A DNA stretch of 64,000 bases from Dolomedes plantarius. Lineage: Eukaryota; Arthropoda; Arachnida; Araneae; Dolomedidae. Below the pieces are notes generated by a model. It was not told the origin of the DNA. It saw nothing but the letters and a program-made list of their open reading frames with translations, and searched no databases. The position numbers and the translations under genes were made by a program. The stretch spans positions 210,643,092 through 210,707,091 of the forward strand of contig OU015495.1 of NCBI GenBank assembly GCA_907164885.2, written 5' to 3'. This document shows, one piece after another, positions 1-12,065 of the stretch (position 1 is the first letter of the stretch; each line of letters opens with the position of its first letter).

Positions 1-421
1 TTTAAAAAAGTAGGTAATTTGATCTTCAGTAATACATATACTATTTTCAATTTCACTTAACCTTACCTATACATGTAACTAGGGAATTTTTCTGCTTCTC
101 TCAATAGCTGTTTATATAAACTCAAAACTTCTCTGATGCGGGCCGCCATCATTATTTTTTTAAACAGAGGATAAATGATGCCAACAACTTTTTACTTTAT
201 TTTTCCTCTTTCACGATTATTACCACAAAAAAATTATAACATAAAGATGCTATTTCATGTAAATAAAAATATGAAGATTTGAAGAAATTTCGCGGAATCC
301 TAAATTTTTTTTTCCAATTTATTAAACATTCAAAAGTGTATACTTTTAATTACATGAATCAAAAATTTACACTGCAAGTAGCACTTGCTTTCTGTTTGTT
401 TATATTGCTTTACTAAAGAGC
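1..421. other. 5' flank of FARS2, no gene recognised
   Basis: AT-rich sequence immediately upstream of the FARS2 start codon. It presumably holds the FARS2 promoter and 5' untranslated region. I see no coding exon, no convincing TATA element and no repeat. Two possible start ATGs are adjacent at 422 and 425. Confidence 0.4.
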
Positions 422-1784
422 ATGATGTGGTCGAAACATTGTTATATTCGTTCTTTTCGCGATATTATATTAAATAACTTTAAGAAATCAATTAATGTAA
501 AAATGAAAAACTTTAGCTCTTGTCAGGTAGATCTTCGTAATATTGAGCTGAAAGAAACTGATTCTGTCAATCTCTTTAGTGCAAACTATATAAGAGATGA
601 CCATACAAATGTCACTCCTAATGTACTCTCTTTAGTTTCACGAAATCTGCATCACCAAAAAAATCACCCATTACATTTGCTCAAGCTTAGAATTATCCGG
701 TACATCTATGGAAATTATTTAAACCGTCGTGGTAACCCCTTGTTTTCGGTTTATGACAATCTCTCACCTGTTGTAACTACCTATCAAAATTTCGATAGTT
801 TACTAATACCATTGGATCATCCTAGCCGGAATAAAAGTGATACTTATTACTTAAACTCAAATTATTTATTGAGACCCCATACTTCAGCTCATCAAAATGA
901 ATTGATCAAGAGTGGGCTCGACCACTTCTTAATCATCGGTGATGTATACAGAAGAGATGAAATTGATTCCAAGCATTATCCTGTATTTCATCAGTGTGAA
1001 GGAGTTCGTCTTTTATCTCCCCATGAGGTTTAAATTTCATTACATTTTAATAAAAAGTATTTTATTAGCATTATGTATTTATTTATATCATGAAAATAGA
1101 AGTTATATTTTGCTAGCTTTTCTAAGTAAATGAAGAGTTTAAATTCAGTTTCAGTTATTTATATAATTGCCTGAAAAATTTATTTTGGATGTGACAAACC
1201 TTTAATTGGAAATTTCAATACTTTTGTAGCAATAAATTGTATAAAATTATGTATTCTTTATTCTTACTGCTGATGTTCCATAGATTTATTTTACAACTTT
1301 CTATAGATCAATGAATTTATCATGATTTTGTCTTTAGTAGTTTAAAAAATCTTTCGAAGTTTTTTGTAATTGTAAGATAGGTCATAATTAGAAGAATTAA
1401 GGGTACTTTCCTGTTATATTGACCTGTTGCCAACCTCTTGGTGAACTTTAACTCGTCAAGGTGGGTTTTCTAAGCTGAGAGAACAAACTGCGCCACAAGG
1501 ATTGATGCGAAATTGTCTTGGCGAGCAACCGTGGTAATAGGGAAGCTTAGCTAATAACTCTAAGTGTATCAAAGACAGATATTTACATGAAAATGAAATT
1601 TAAAAGTTATTAAAAGATTTATTTTCTGATGTACCTGTACTTAAATAAAGTTGTTCTGTCCACTTCCTTATGTAAACAAAATTCTTGCATGAAAGGAATA
1701 ATGATATATATGCTACCAAAAGTAAAAATGTAGTTTGCAAAAAGTAATTGATGTGAAAAGTCAGCATTATTTTTTTTTGTCTGT

Positions 1785-1818
<34 letters not shown>

Positions 1819-4800
1819 GTAGTTCACAAAAGTGGAAATGAGGTGGGAAAAGTGTGTATTTTTGTGTAACATTGGTGATAAGTCAGTATAATAGGAAAGT
1901 ATTGAAATTAAATGAAATGAAAAAGGAAGCTTTAGATTGTCTAAACTACACAGAACAGAAAACAAAAGAGTCCAACTAGATATTTTGGAATATAGCAAAC
2001 AAGTGTCTACTTTTGCATAAATATTAACTTTGCTAAAATATTTTTTTTAAAAAAAGAATATGAAACAGTGAACATGAGAACTTATATTAATTGCTGATCC
2101 AGACATTTCAGTGTCAGGCCATAATTCTGCCAGAAAGCATTTTCTAAATTTGATCCTGTAACAAGTATTATAGAAACAAAATGCATATATGCACTACAGT
2201 TGTTCTGAAATCATTAAAAATTTCAAATAGGATTTAAAAGTATCACAAATAGATTCTTTTTATACTGAGTTCAGTTCATCACTTTCCTCATTACATAGAA
2301 TAAAAACAAACCTTAGGATCGAAATCATTACATGTTATGAAAAATATATTAAAGCAAAAAATTGTATTCTTCCCTTTAATAACATGTAAGCTTATTTTTT
2401 AAATAAGTATTACTTTTTAAATGTGTGAAAGTAATATAATATTTGTATAATTTTTATTAAATTGCTTATATATGGATTATATACAGTTTTACTGAATTTA
2501 TTTTTATGTGAAAAAATTTGAGTGTATTGAACCTCTTAAACTTTTAAAATTTTAGCAATTAAAAAATTACCAAGACTTTCATTTACTAATACTTAGCCTC
2601 AACATAGAGATTTACTATTTTTCTAATGTTATGTGAAATTCAAAATAAGGTGAAACCTTTTTCGTTTCATTATATTGATTAATGACAACATAATCAACTA
2701 GTAGTCACTTAATACTAAACATTTTATAACAGTTCAATTTATTCTTTTCTTTTTTTATATAGTTATTTATAGATGTGCCAAATGGAGAACATCTAAAATT
2801 ATTTGAAAAAGATGTTAGGAGACCTGAGAAACAAGAATGTCATACTTTAGAAGCTACAAAATTAATGGAAAAGGACCTTAAAATATGTTTAACTGGTCTA
2901 GTAAAGAGATTATTTGGATCAAGTAAGTGTTGTGTAATTGTGTGATTTATAACTGTTGTGCTACAACTGAGAACTTATATTTAATGTTAAGTATGTAATT
3001 ATTCTCATTTGACTTACATGCATTTGTAACATGTATGAGTGCAATTCTATTTTTAGTTTGTAAAATGAATGAAATAGATGAAGATATTTTGATTGTAAGC
3101 GAAATATAGTTATCATATATATACTCAAGAAGATGAAAATAAAATTTTTCAAATACTAAGAAGCAAAAATTTTCACCAGACAAGCTTTATTTTTATTTAC
3201 AATTAGGGTTTCCAAACATCCAGATTTTCTGTAAACTCGGTTATCAAATAGTAATTTTAAAAATATCTGGCAGATACTGGATAACCAAATAAAAATAAAT
3301 ACTACTGAACTTTATGAATACAATGAAATATTGATGGATCTTTCTCTGAATCATTGTTTTCCTATATGTATCATTTATTTCACCAAGTCCCGATGATCAT
3401 ATTGTTTTGTTATGTTCCCGCATCTATCGTTTTCCCACATTTATCATTCACTTCAGCCGGTCCCTTGAAAAACGATAGATCGAGATTCCATTGTATTACT
3501 TTTATTGCTTCTAAATTTTAAAATACAAAATTTTATTAATTTTTTTATTTAAATAATAGCATTTCAAAAATAATACTAATGCATTCAGTGATGTGCAAGA
3601 AAGCCTATATCTATTTTTTGAACAGTAATTTCCAAAAATGGAAAAGGCTGTCTCTGAATCTGTTGAAGTTGGTTTTGCTGTTTTCAGTGCCTTATACAGC
3701 AGTTCAAGATTTTGTTTCTCGTAGAAGTTCTTTTGAAGATGTTAAATTTTTGCTTTAAAATGTCGCTAACAGTTCATATTCCTACATGTTTAACATTTGT
3801 CGCATTTGAAATTTATGCATTTAGTTCTTCATATAATTCTTTTTTCTGGGTCACCATGATATTCCTTTATAGATTATATTTCACCATGGGATGTGAATTC
3901 ATCACACAAAATGTCATCTTCATCTACATTTGTTTCAAACTTTATACAAATTTAATGCAGACTTTTATTTTAATTCACAATGTGTTTTCTTGAATAAATT
4001 TTGAAAACTGTTTCCTCAAATTAAAAGATATGTTAATTCAAATTTCAATGCTTATTTTATATGGAACATTTAAAAGATTAAAGTTGCAAATTACTGGAAA
4101 ATTTTGGAAGGATATTGGATATGTTTAGGAATTTAAAAAACTGTGTATGACAGGTACAGATATAATCTGTTTTAGAAACCCTATTTACAATGAATCCATT
4201 GAATTTTTTTTTTTCGAGCTATATCATTCCTTTATAGATTATATCAAACCCATTTTACCTGCTGTTGTTTACTATGTAGGGTATTCTCTATTTCTGAAAA
4301 AGAGAGCTGTATTAGCTTCTGAAATTTGCAGATGAATTTTACTTTTCAGTTTTTTATAGAGAATATTTTTTGGCACCTTACTTATAGCATAGTGGTCCAT
4401 GCTTGTGGAATTTTCAGTTTAAATAATTTATCACTTCTGTTTCTGAAATTTTCTACAAACTCTTTCTCCTTAAATAGGTACATTTTAAGACTATTATTTG
4501 TTTTAAAATATATAGATTGTAAAAAGGTGGATATCTAAATATAAAATATAAGGTAAAGAATTTTGAATAATTAATAACATACCTTTTGACTGTACTTTCT
4601 GCAAGTACCAATATAATAAATACTCTATTAATCTATAGATACATATTAGTAATTATATTATAAGCATATACTTTTAGAGTTGATTGAAGGTCTAAAAATG
4701 ATGTTAAACTATTAGATCAACTGATTTGTGCTAAATATGAATTTATACTGCTAAATATTCCAAACGTGACATTATAAAGTAAAAAATTAGACACTAGAAA

Positions 4801-7800
4801 AGACTCATGTTCTCAGCCTAGAATTTTCGAAGAATGAGATATTGTAAAACTTGTAATTTCGATTGTAGATTTAAGAATCAAAAAGAAATAATTTCGTCTA
4901 GGAAACTTAACATGAACATTTAGCTTTGCCTGGTGAAATACTAGCTTATAAAATAATATATTTTATGCATTAGTTAAAACTTATAACAGAATTTTCAGTT
5001 TGGTTTGGAGCAATATGGTCAATTTTTGCTACACAAGGGCTAATTAGACAGCTTAAAGCGGATTCCGAACAGCTATAAACATCCATGCCAAGAGTGGAAC
5101 TCAAACCCACAGACTCTGGTACTGACTGCCAGCACCCTAGCCATTCAGCCATCATCTGGCTGCACAGAATTTTCAGACCTAAAAACTTACTATTCATTAC
5201 TTTAATTTAAATATATGAACAAAATTAAAGTAGAATTATATCAGTATAACTTGTTTATTAATTTTGTTTATATTATAGACATAGAATTTAAATGGACTGA
5301 ATCATATTTTCCATTTACTCATCCATCATGGGAACTAGAAATTAAACATGAAGGAGACTGGCTGGAAGTTCTTGGATGTGGAATTATGGAACAGAAAATA
5401 CTAAATAATGGTAATCATATCTTTCTTTATAAGTGTCCTATGCAACTCCTCTTAATTCATTATTATATCTTTTCATTATTCATCAAATTACTATTAGGTA
5501 GACACTATTAAAATATTTAACTGCAAACTTTTCACTATTTTCACTATTTTTTGTACATAGAAAAACTACCTAACTTAATTTTTTTCAATTCAAGATTACT
5601 TTTACCTTTTATTTAATAACAACACACTAAAAAGAATTCATTTTAAGATCTGTAAAAGGTAGGGCACTGTCTATAAGGCCACACCTGGATCAAAAAAGCA
5701 TCTTCGTATAAGTTCAGAGCACATATTTGGGAAAATGGGTTGAAATAAGTGAGGGAAAAAAAATTTATTTATTTATTTAAAAAAAAAAAAAAAAGGCATT
5801 TTTGGTCTTAAATTGGAAGGTGTCAAGACTGCATGCTATTTTATTGGATTTTTTAAAAACCCAACTTTATGCTCTTTCTAGTTTTATTGATCAGGTACGT
5901 TAAGATAATTTTAGATCCCTATCTGACAAAATTGAATTGGTAGATTTTAGGGCCATGAATATATGTTTCTCTTTCTTTGACTTTTTTTTTAAAGTCATAA
6001 TATAAAAACAATTTAATTTTACTGTAATTAAAAGTAAACTTTATTTCTCAGCTGGTGCTTCAGAAAAGATTGGTTGGGCATTTGGCATAGGATTAGAAAG
6101 AATAGCCATGAAGTTATACAGTATTCCTGATATTCGTCTTTTCTGGAGTCAAGACACTGGATTTTTATCTCAATTTGATGTAAAGGATATTGAGACTCCT
6201 GTTAAATATAAGGTAAAATTTTAACACTTTATAACCTCTTGCTTTTTAATAAATATTAATAATAAAATTCTGTAAAGCTGAATGGCCTACAGTAATGCAG
6301 CCAATATTCAAGGCATGATACAAAGAATTTTATATGTATTCTGAAGAAATATCTTTGTTGGTGAGATTGAAATTAACAGGTATCACCTAGTTCATGTAAC
6401 ACGGGTTTTTCTGTTAAAGTATGACACAAGTTAGTGAAAATGATGCTAATGCCCCTTGGTCAGGAGTTCCAGATGAGATCCATATAGGCTTTGTGGCTAA
6501 GGAGTTCAGCTTCGGTGTACAATAGCACCATGAGGGTCAAAGTCAAACTTGACTAGGTGCCACCACAATTTAGACCACGCACCCCTACGGGCAACATCTG
6601 GGTTACTTAAATTACTGTAACACTTGAGATATTTTAAATGACTGCGATGGCTTTTCAGTCAAAATTTTTCATAAACAGGGTGTCTACTACTTTTGAGCAA
6701 GTCAATTTCATGACTTTTCATGACCTTAAAAATAAAATTTCATGACCATTGAAGTACATACTAGTTTAAACAAAATTAGTCCCCCCCCCCCCCCCCCCGG
6801 CTCGTCTTTAAACAATATTCACCTTATTATTTAAGTTCTTATCAGGAAAACCTTATTTTTAAAAAGTTGGGATTACAACCATGCAATACTTACTAGTCTT
6901 ATTACTGTTATAAAAATTCCAGATATGATTGTGACTCAAACACCCATGAAATTTATTGATGCAATGTATAACACCTTGAAAGTGAATGATGCAAAAATTA
7001 ATCATTCTCATACTTGTTACAGTTACTACAGAAACCCCATTAAAGTAAATAATATTTAAATAACAATTTTTCATTAATTCTACACTGATACAATTGTAAA
7101 ATAGCTGTATCAATGTTTAATTTGAGTTAATTTTTGCTTAAATTGAGGAACTTTCCTAAATTGCTCTGAAAACATCAAGATGAAGAACAACTCAAACTGG
7201 ACTGAGCCTCCCCGATATTTCACTATTTTTTAACTAAAAATAATATAAAATTTACTAAAATTACATAATATTTAATATTAATATTTAATAATAATATTAA
7301 GAAATTATAAAATTTAATATTATATAATCTAAAAGTCCATGCACAATCTTGTGTAATACATTTCAGTAAATTTATAAAACAATTCGGAGCAAAAAAATTG
7401 AAATTAAGACAGTAAATAAAAATTTAAAAAAATTTGAATTTTTATTAAAAAATTAAATTTTGAATAAGTATGCAGTTTTAAAAAATTTTACATTTAAAAA
7501 TGTACTTTTATTTCGATGTTAAAATGCAATACAGTAAACTCCAGAATTTCGGGGGGGGATCCTGCCCGTCGAGCTTCCCCCCCCCCCCCCCAAGGCTACG
7601 GTCCTGGGCGGAGGAATAGCGCCCTTTACACGTACGTTCTTTTCCGCGTGAAACCACGATTCCGCGCGATTGAGTGCACGTGTGAAGGTGTCGGAGACGA
7701 AGGGAAAGCTGCTTTGGAGCGTACTCCAAATTTTCCCGCGCGCAATCCCGTACGCTCCAAGCATTCCAAGAGCGTACGTGTAAAAGGCGCTAAACGTACG

Positions 7801-10800
7801 CTCTTTTGCGAGTGCTTGGAGCGTGAGCGCAATCCCATACGCTCCAAGCACTCGCGAAAGAACGTACGTGTAAAGGGCGCTAATATCTCCTGTGGAAGAG
7901 AGCTTCATAATTGAATGCATCGCCCGTTACGTCATTGGCGCGAGAAAGCTTCGCCTTCGCCCGTTACATAACGTATACTCGGCGGGAAATCTGCATATAT
8001 CGGACATAGTTTGTTACGTGGGGAGAGAGAATACCTCGAGCGCAAATAATGACAAGAAGCCAAAATCTAAACGGTAATACTCGAGTTCACTGAAAGAAAA
8101 ACCGATCTGAACTACACTTCTCTATTCAGGATCGACGTAAAAATTGAAGCTCTTTTCTTATTTTTTTTTTAAAATTGTGTTTTTCCGCTGTCCAACTTCT
8201 CTCTCGTTAGCATTGTGCACCACTTGTTCGTGTTAATTTTAATGCTTTACCACATGTCTACTTCCGCTGTGTTTCTTATCTCCTCGTATTTTCGTCTCCC
8301 GAGGAGTAGCCCCACATGACGACGTATATTCTCCTTTCTGTGAAGGGGAGAAAGAGCGTTCGTTCCCGCAGTGGGGAAGAATACAATGCATTTTCCCGCG
8401 GGAACTATGTTATCTCTCTTCCGATGCGGCGTCACAAAGTAGGCAAAAATTGATCTTAGTGTTTTTGTACCAGTTAGAAGCATATTTTCTATTCTACATT
8501 ATATCGATAAAAAAATTTTAAATTGAAAAAATTCGTGACCTTTTCTTTCAATTTCGTTACTTTTCGTGACCGTTTTCCCATTTCGTTACTTTTCATGTTA
8601 GTAGACACCCTGATAAAGTTGAGAATAATTCAAGTTTGCATAGTTGTCAATAAAAGAAGTTTAAGCATAGATTGTAAGAGGTGCACAATTAATAAATCAT
8701 AGATTTAATATTCTTTACACTCACACATTTTAAGGGTAAGTTTTCAACTTTCAATATTGTTAGTCTACAGCTTCAACAAAGTTAAAACTGTATCGTTCTT
8801 ATTAAATGCCCAAGAATTATTCTTTCTCATGTGAAAGCAATTTAGAATTTATAGAGTACCATCTCTTAAGTTTTTAATCAAATTTACACAATTTCTACAA
8901 AGGGAAAGTTAAAATACCTAAAATTGGCAACTACAACATACACTGGTGAAATAAATTAAGAGAATTTGCATATTTTATCGAATTTCATGAAAAGAACTGA
9001 ACTGAATGTAACAATTCCACTGCTTCTAGGCAAAAATGCAAATCTTGTACATCAAATAAGTAAGCGTACACGTGTGTGTAGACGGAGCCAGTAGAGAAAC
9101 AGGCTTTATAAGCACATGTAAGTTAAGACGCATTTTGTTCGCTAGCACACCTTGACAAATAAATTTCTTGGTGTTATTTTGCAGCAATCGGTTAATTTCA
9201 AATTGTAACAGTAAAAATGAGTAACCACCAACGTTTAGATGATGAAATTGTGGCGAATTGTGGGGAGGCTAGAAGCAGGCCAATCTCAAGTCCAAATTTG
9301 TAGACAGTTCAATTTAACACCCAGCGTCATAACTTTTCGAAACAGTTCCAGGATACCGGATCCATCGAGAGAAGGCCTGGGCAAGGTCATCCAAGAGCCA
9401 CGATGGCCAGAGAAGATTGCCATTTGACGATTAAAGCAAGGTGTAATAGGAGTGCTACAGCTTCTCAGTGACTTGTATGCAGCCACAGGAACCCGTGTAT
9501 CAAGGGTGACTGTTTCCAAAAGACTTCATGAGAAAGGGTTGTTTGCAAGAAGACCTGCTGTTTGCGTCCCACTCATTTCTACGAACAGGATAATCTGTTT
9601 ATCATGGTGCAGAGAGCATAGAGATTGGAGTATGGTTCAATGGGTAACCGTTCTCTTCACTGATGAGTCCCGGTTCAGCCTAAACACAGATTCTTGCCGT
9701 ACGTTCATATGGAGAGAACCAGGGACCCGCTACCTACCCTCCAATGTCCACGAAATCGACCATTATGGCGGAGGAGGTTTAATGGTCTGGGCAGGCAGGC
9801 ATATTGGATGGCCACATACCTCTCCATGTCTTTGAAAGAGGCACTGTGACTGGTGTGAGGAATAGGGATGAGGTCTTTGAGCCCTATGTTCGCTTTTTCA
9901 GGGGTGTAGTTGGCCCCAAGTTCATTTTAATGGACGATAACGCGAGGCCACATAGAGCTCTTCTAATCGACGAATTTCTAGAGAGTGAGGATATTCGTCG
10001 GATGGATTGGCCAGCCAGATCTCCAGACCTTAACCCTATAGAGCATGTCTGGGACGCTCTGGGGAGGGCAATTGCAACCCCCCTTCGAGGACCATCCAGG
10101 GAATGAAAACAGTGTTGCTGAACGAGTGGGACCAATTCCCACAGGAAATTATGAACTGCCTTATTTCAAGTATGAAATCACGCTGCGAGACCTGTATATC
10201 TGTAAGAGGGGACCATACCCCCTATTAACCCATTTTTTTTGTTTATTCTGCAAGCGCTGCTTCATAGTTTCCGACTCCAACAAGTGTTATGCACGATCAT
10301 GCGTGTTTATTACAATTATTGAATGTTTATTTGTTTTCAGACCTGCCAACCTCAGTAAGAGCAAAATCCTGCAATATTCTACCGTGCATAAAATAATCGA
10401 CGTAACGACATAACACAAAACCGCACAGTAAAAAATTATAACAAAAGAATTATAATGTATACTTATTTATAGTATCTCTTTGATAATATCACACAGTTCA
10501 ATATATTTCCTTACTCTTCAGCTCATCTTGAAATTATAATATTAAACAAAAGTTATATATTTGAAATTTGTATTCATACATTTTAATGTACATCATATTT
10601 ACACTAGCAGTCTATATTTTGAGCACTTCTATTTCTTTTTAATGTTTTAATTAATGAATTGCAGAAAATCTTGGAATTTTTGTAGCATTTACTGTAGCTG
10701 ATTTCGCTTTTTTTAAAAATTCATTGTGAAATTGTTTGTCGTAACAGCGTCCTTGTGGGTTCGATTTGCATATTAGCAAATTTTCTAAGGTAGGTTTCCC

Positions 10801-11990
10801 TTGATAGATGACCTGAACTGAGTAGATATTTTTGTTATGTAACTAAAAATCCTCTCCCACTCTGAATTGTTAAAACCAGCGTAATTTTTTTTACGTTTCG
10901 GAATCCGGTAATAAGTGTCCATTCCGGAAACCCAGAAGATGCATGAAAAATCCGGCATTGCCAGGGTAAATCCGGAAAGTTGGCAGGTCTGTGTTTTGTA
11001 TTGTATCAATGTATGTACATATCAAATTTCATTAAAATCGGTACAGTAGTTCTAGAGATAATCAACCAAGTCTGCAAATTCTCTTAATTTCTTACACCAG
11101 TGTAGTTCTTGTATGCAGTTGTATGTTACATTAACAAAAATATTACAATAACATGGGCAGAAAGTGTACCATCCTCAATATTAAGAGGTAGAAGGAGGAA
11201 TTTTCTGTTCACTAGTCTTGTCATTTAGAGTACTTAAATTTTAAAGCACTGTAACATTACACCTCTGGGTCAGTGGATTAATCAATTTTAATAATTGAGA
11301 CTTCACTACAATTAGGCTATTTGTATTAGCCCTTTTCAGATGATTTAGTGAAAAATTGTGCTTGAGAATAATCATTTATTAATCATTGTATGGAAAATAA
11401 CTAGATAATTTTACATGACTTTTTCATCAATCTTTTAGTAAAATCCTTGAAGGGTACTACCCTGGTTGCATGGAACTAACATTGTAGACAAGTACATTTT
11501 GACTCTAAATTTATTCTGCGACAAGTGTTTTCCATTAAGTTTAATATTTTGTCTCAAAATGTTTCATCACTTAATATTCTTAGCTATAGGTAAACATGCA
11601 GGTATTAACAGTAAATTGTAGTATAAATGCATAAACATTAGTTTTTAAATGTATCTTTTAAACTCAAGTTTTTATTTATTAAGGTTTTGTTTTTTTTCTC
11701 CCCAGGCCATCAGCAAATATCCACAGTGCATCAATGATATATCCTTCTGGACACCACCTGAATTCCATGCCAATGACTTTTATGACCTAGTTCGAAATAT
11801 TGGTGGGGAAACTGTTGAACAAGTATATAAAGTTGACGAGTTCTTCCACCCAAAACACAAAAAGTGGAGTAACTGTTTCCGAATTGTTTACAGACACATG
11901 GAGCGTACTTTAAGTCAAAAAGAAGTAAATGATATTCATACAGAAATTGAAAGTGCTGCTGCCAAGTGTTTGAAAGTAGAAATACGGTAA
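422..11990 (+). CDS. FARS2: Mitochondrial phenylalanine--tRNA ligase, 5 exons, 447 aa
   Basis: Charges mitochondrial tRNA-Phe with phenylalanine in the matrix as a single-chain class II synthetase. Exons: 422-1027, 2763-2922, 5279-5410, 6052-6212, 11706-11990; all introns are GT/AG and the phases close to 447 aa (human protein about 451 aa). The N-terminus is basic and Ser/Asn-rich, as expected of a matrix targeting signal. Exon 1 ends in the motif 2 region ([20 protein letters not shown]). Exon 3 carries [12 protein letters not shown] and VLGCGIMEQ of the Phe-binding pocket. Exon 4 has motif 3, [16 protein letters not shown], then IPDIRLFW. Exon 5 is the C-terminal anticodon-binding (FDX-ACB) domain with [18 protein letters not shown] and YRHMERTLS. 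An AATAAA lies at 12026-12031. Intron 4 (5.5 kb) holds two transposons. The gene is tail to tail with RPL13. Start chosen at the first ATG of the frame; 425 is equally possible. Confidence 0.95.
1028..2762 (+). other. FARS2 intron 1, mostly featureless
   Basis: AT-rich intron between the GT at 1028 and the AG at 2761-2762. It contains a long T tract at about 1790-1814 and a slightly more GC-rich patch at about 1420-1550 of unknown origin. I recognise no element and no exon. Confidence 0.5.
3378..3497. repeat. Half of a pogo/Tigger-like MITE in FARS2 intron 2
   Basis: The right end reads outward as CAATGGAATCTCGATCTATC followed by CGTTTTTCAAGGGACCG and is bordered by TA. It resembles the end of the intact MITE at 28560-28742, which continues ACTTTTAAGGGACCGTG. 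I could not find the matching left end, so this is a truncated copy with an approximate left boundary. Confidence 0.4.
4985..5163 (-). repeat. tRNA-derived SINE, copy 1
   Basis: On the minus strand the head reads GATGGCTGAATGGCTAGGG (A-box-like, plus 5135-5153), followed about 40 nt on by GGGTTTGAGTTCCACTC (B-box-like, plus 5092-5108). The layout resembles a class II tRNA (Ser/Leu type). The body ends with TAATTAGCCCTTGTGTAGCA, which is shared with the rearranged copy at 43670-43805. This is an RNA polymerase III type retroposon, not a tRNA gene, because no acceptor stem closes. Confidence 0.55.
6430..6620 (+). repeat. Possible second tRNA-like SINE family
   Basis: A moderately GC-rich patch in AT-rich intron 4 of FARS2. 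It contains TGTGGCTAAGGAGTTCAGC and, about 35 nt later, GAGGGTCAAAGTC, which loosely resemble an A box and a B box. A GC-richer tail with ACCACGCACCCCTACGGGC follows. No target-site duplication or poly(A) tail is obvious, so the assignment is weak. Confidence 0.25.
7619..7880. repeat. CpG-rich hairpin MITE, copy 1
   Basis: Flanked by TA on both sides, with inverted ends GCGCCCTTTACACGTACGTT and its complement. Inside is a second strong inverted repeat, CGAGTGCTTGGAGCGT against ACGCTCCAAGCACTCG. It is very rich in CpG compared with the surrounding AT-rich DNA. A related, rearranged copy lies at 62990-63182. Open frames crossing it on both strands are by-products of its composition, not genes. 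Confidence 0.6.
7890..8480. other. Unassigned GC/CpG-rich block inside the hAT-like element
   Basis: Composition contrasts sharply with its surroundings. It contains motifs such as CCCGTTAC and CGGCGGGAAATCTGC and, on the minus strand, an open frame of 78 codons (8247-8483) with no similarity I recognise. It may be captured sequence or the internal region of a parent transposon. I assign no function. Confidence 0.3.
9217..10229 (+). pseudogene. Tc1-like transposase, DD34E type, frameshifted
   Basis: Cut-and-paste transposase of the Tc1 family. The N-terminal paired-type HTH is split by a frameshift after [11 protein letters not shown] and continues as [17 protein letters not shown]. The catalytic region is recognisable: [13 protein letters not shown] (first Asp), [10 protein letters not shown] (second Asp) and [18 protein letters not shown] (Glu). 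The end reads RGDHTPY and a stop. At least three frameshifts and an in-frame stop near 9427 make it inactive. The family and the MSNHQRLDD start are of a type I associate with orb-weaving spiders, which is the main hint at the host lineage. Confidence 0.85.
10338..10991. mobile_element. Small DNA transposon nested in the Tc1 element
   Basis: Terminal inverted repeat CAGACCTGCCAAC is found at both ends in opposite orientation. TGTTTT occurs directly outside both ends (10332-10337 and 10992-10997), a short direct duplication. The interior is AT-rich and non-coding, with GGATTTACCCTGGCAATGCC near the right end. It is probably a hAT-type MITE; the superfamily is inferred from the CAG-type ends. 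Confidence 0.55.
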
Positions 11991-12065
11991 TTTGGTATAT
12001 TGTATGTGTTACAGAGATTAAAAAAAATAAACAATCTATTTACGAATGTTCTTTATTATCTTTTC

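Larger units (their letters stand above)
6676..8612. mobile_element. hAT-like DNA transposon, non-autonomous, CAGGGTGTCTAC ends
   Basis: The left end CAGGGTGTCTACTA and the right end TAGTAGACACCCTG are inverted repeats. Both are flanked by ATAAA (6671-6675 and 8613-8617). Subterminal repeats of the type TTTCATGACTTTTCATGACC recur near both ends. The interior holds an 18-C tract (6781-6798), a CpG-rich hairpin MITE (7619-7880) and an unassigned GC-rich block up to about 8480. No transposase is recognisable. Only 5 bp of target duplication can be seen, so the superfamily (hAT would give 8 bp) is not certain. Confidence 0.6.
8941..11102 (+). mobile_element. Tc1-family transposon with a nested element
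   Basis: Inverted ends beginning CACTGGTGAAATAAATTAAG (left) and CACTGGTGTAAGAAATTAAG (right, complement), each followed by AGAATTTGC, are flanked by TA at 8939-8940 and 11103-11104. It carries a decayed transposase (9217-10229). It is longer than a usual 1.6-kb Tc1 because another element (10338-10991) inserted downstream of the transposase. It sits in FARS2 intron 4 in sense orientation. Confidence 0.85.

Noticed and set aside
3712..3993. 93-codon open frame in FARS2 intron 2
   Set aside because: Hydrophobic Phe/Ile/Tyr-rich translation of AT-rich intron, with no start context, homology or splice logic.
7508..7920. Long overlapping open frames on both strands with Arg/Ser-rich products
   Set aside because: They coincide with the CpG-rich hairpin MITE. 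Stops are rare there because of GC content, and frames on both strands mirror the inverted repeat.
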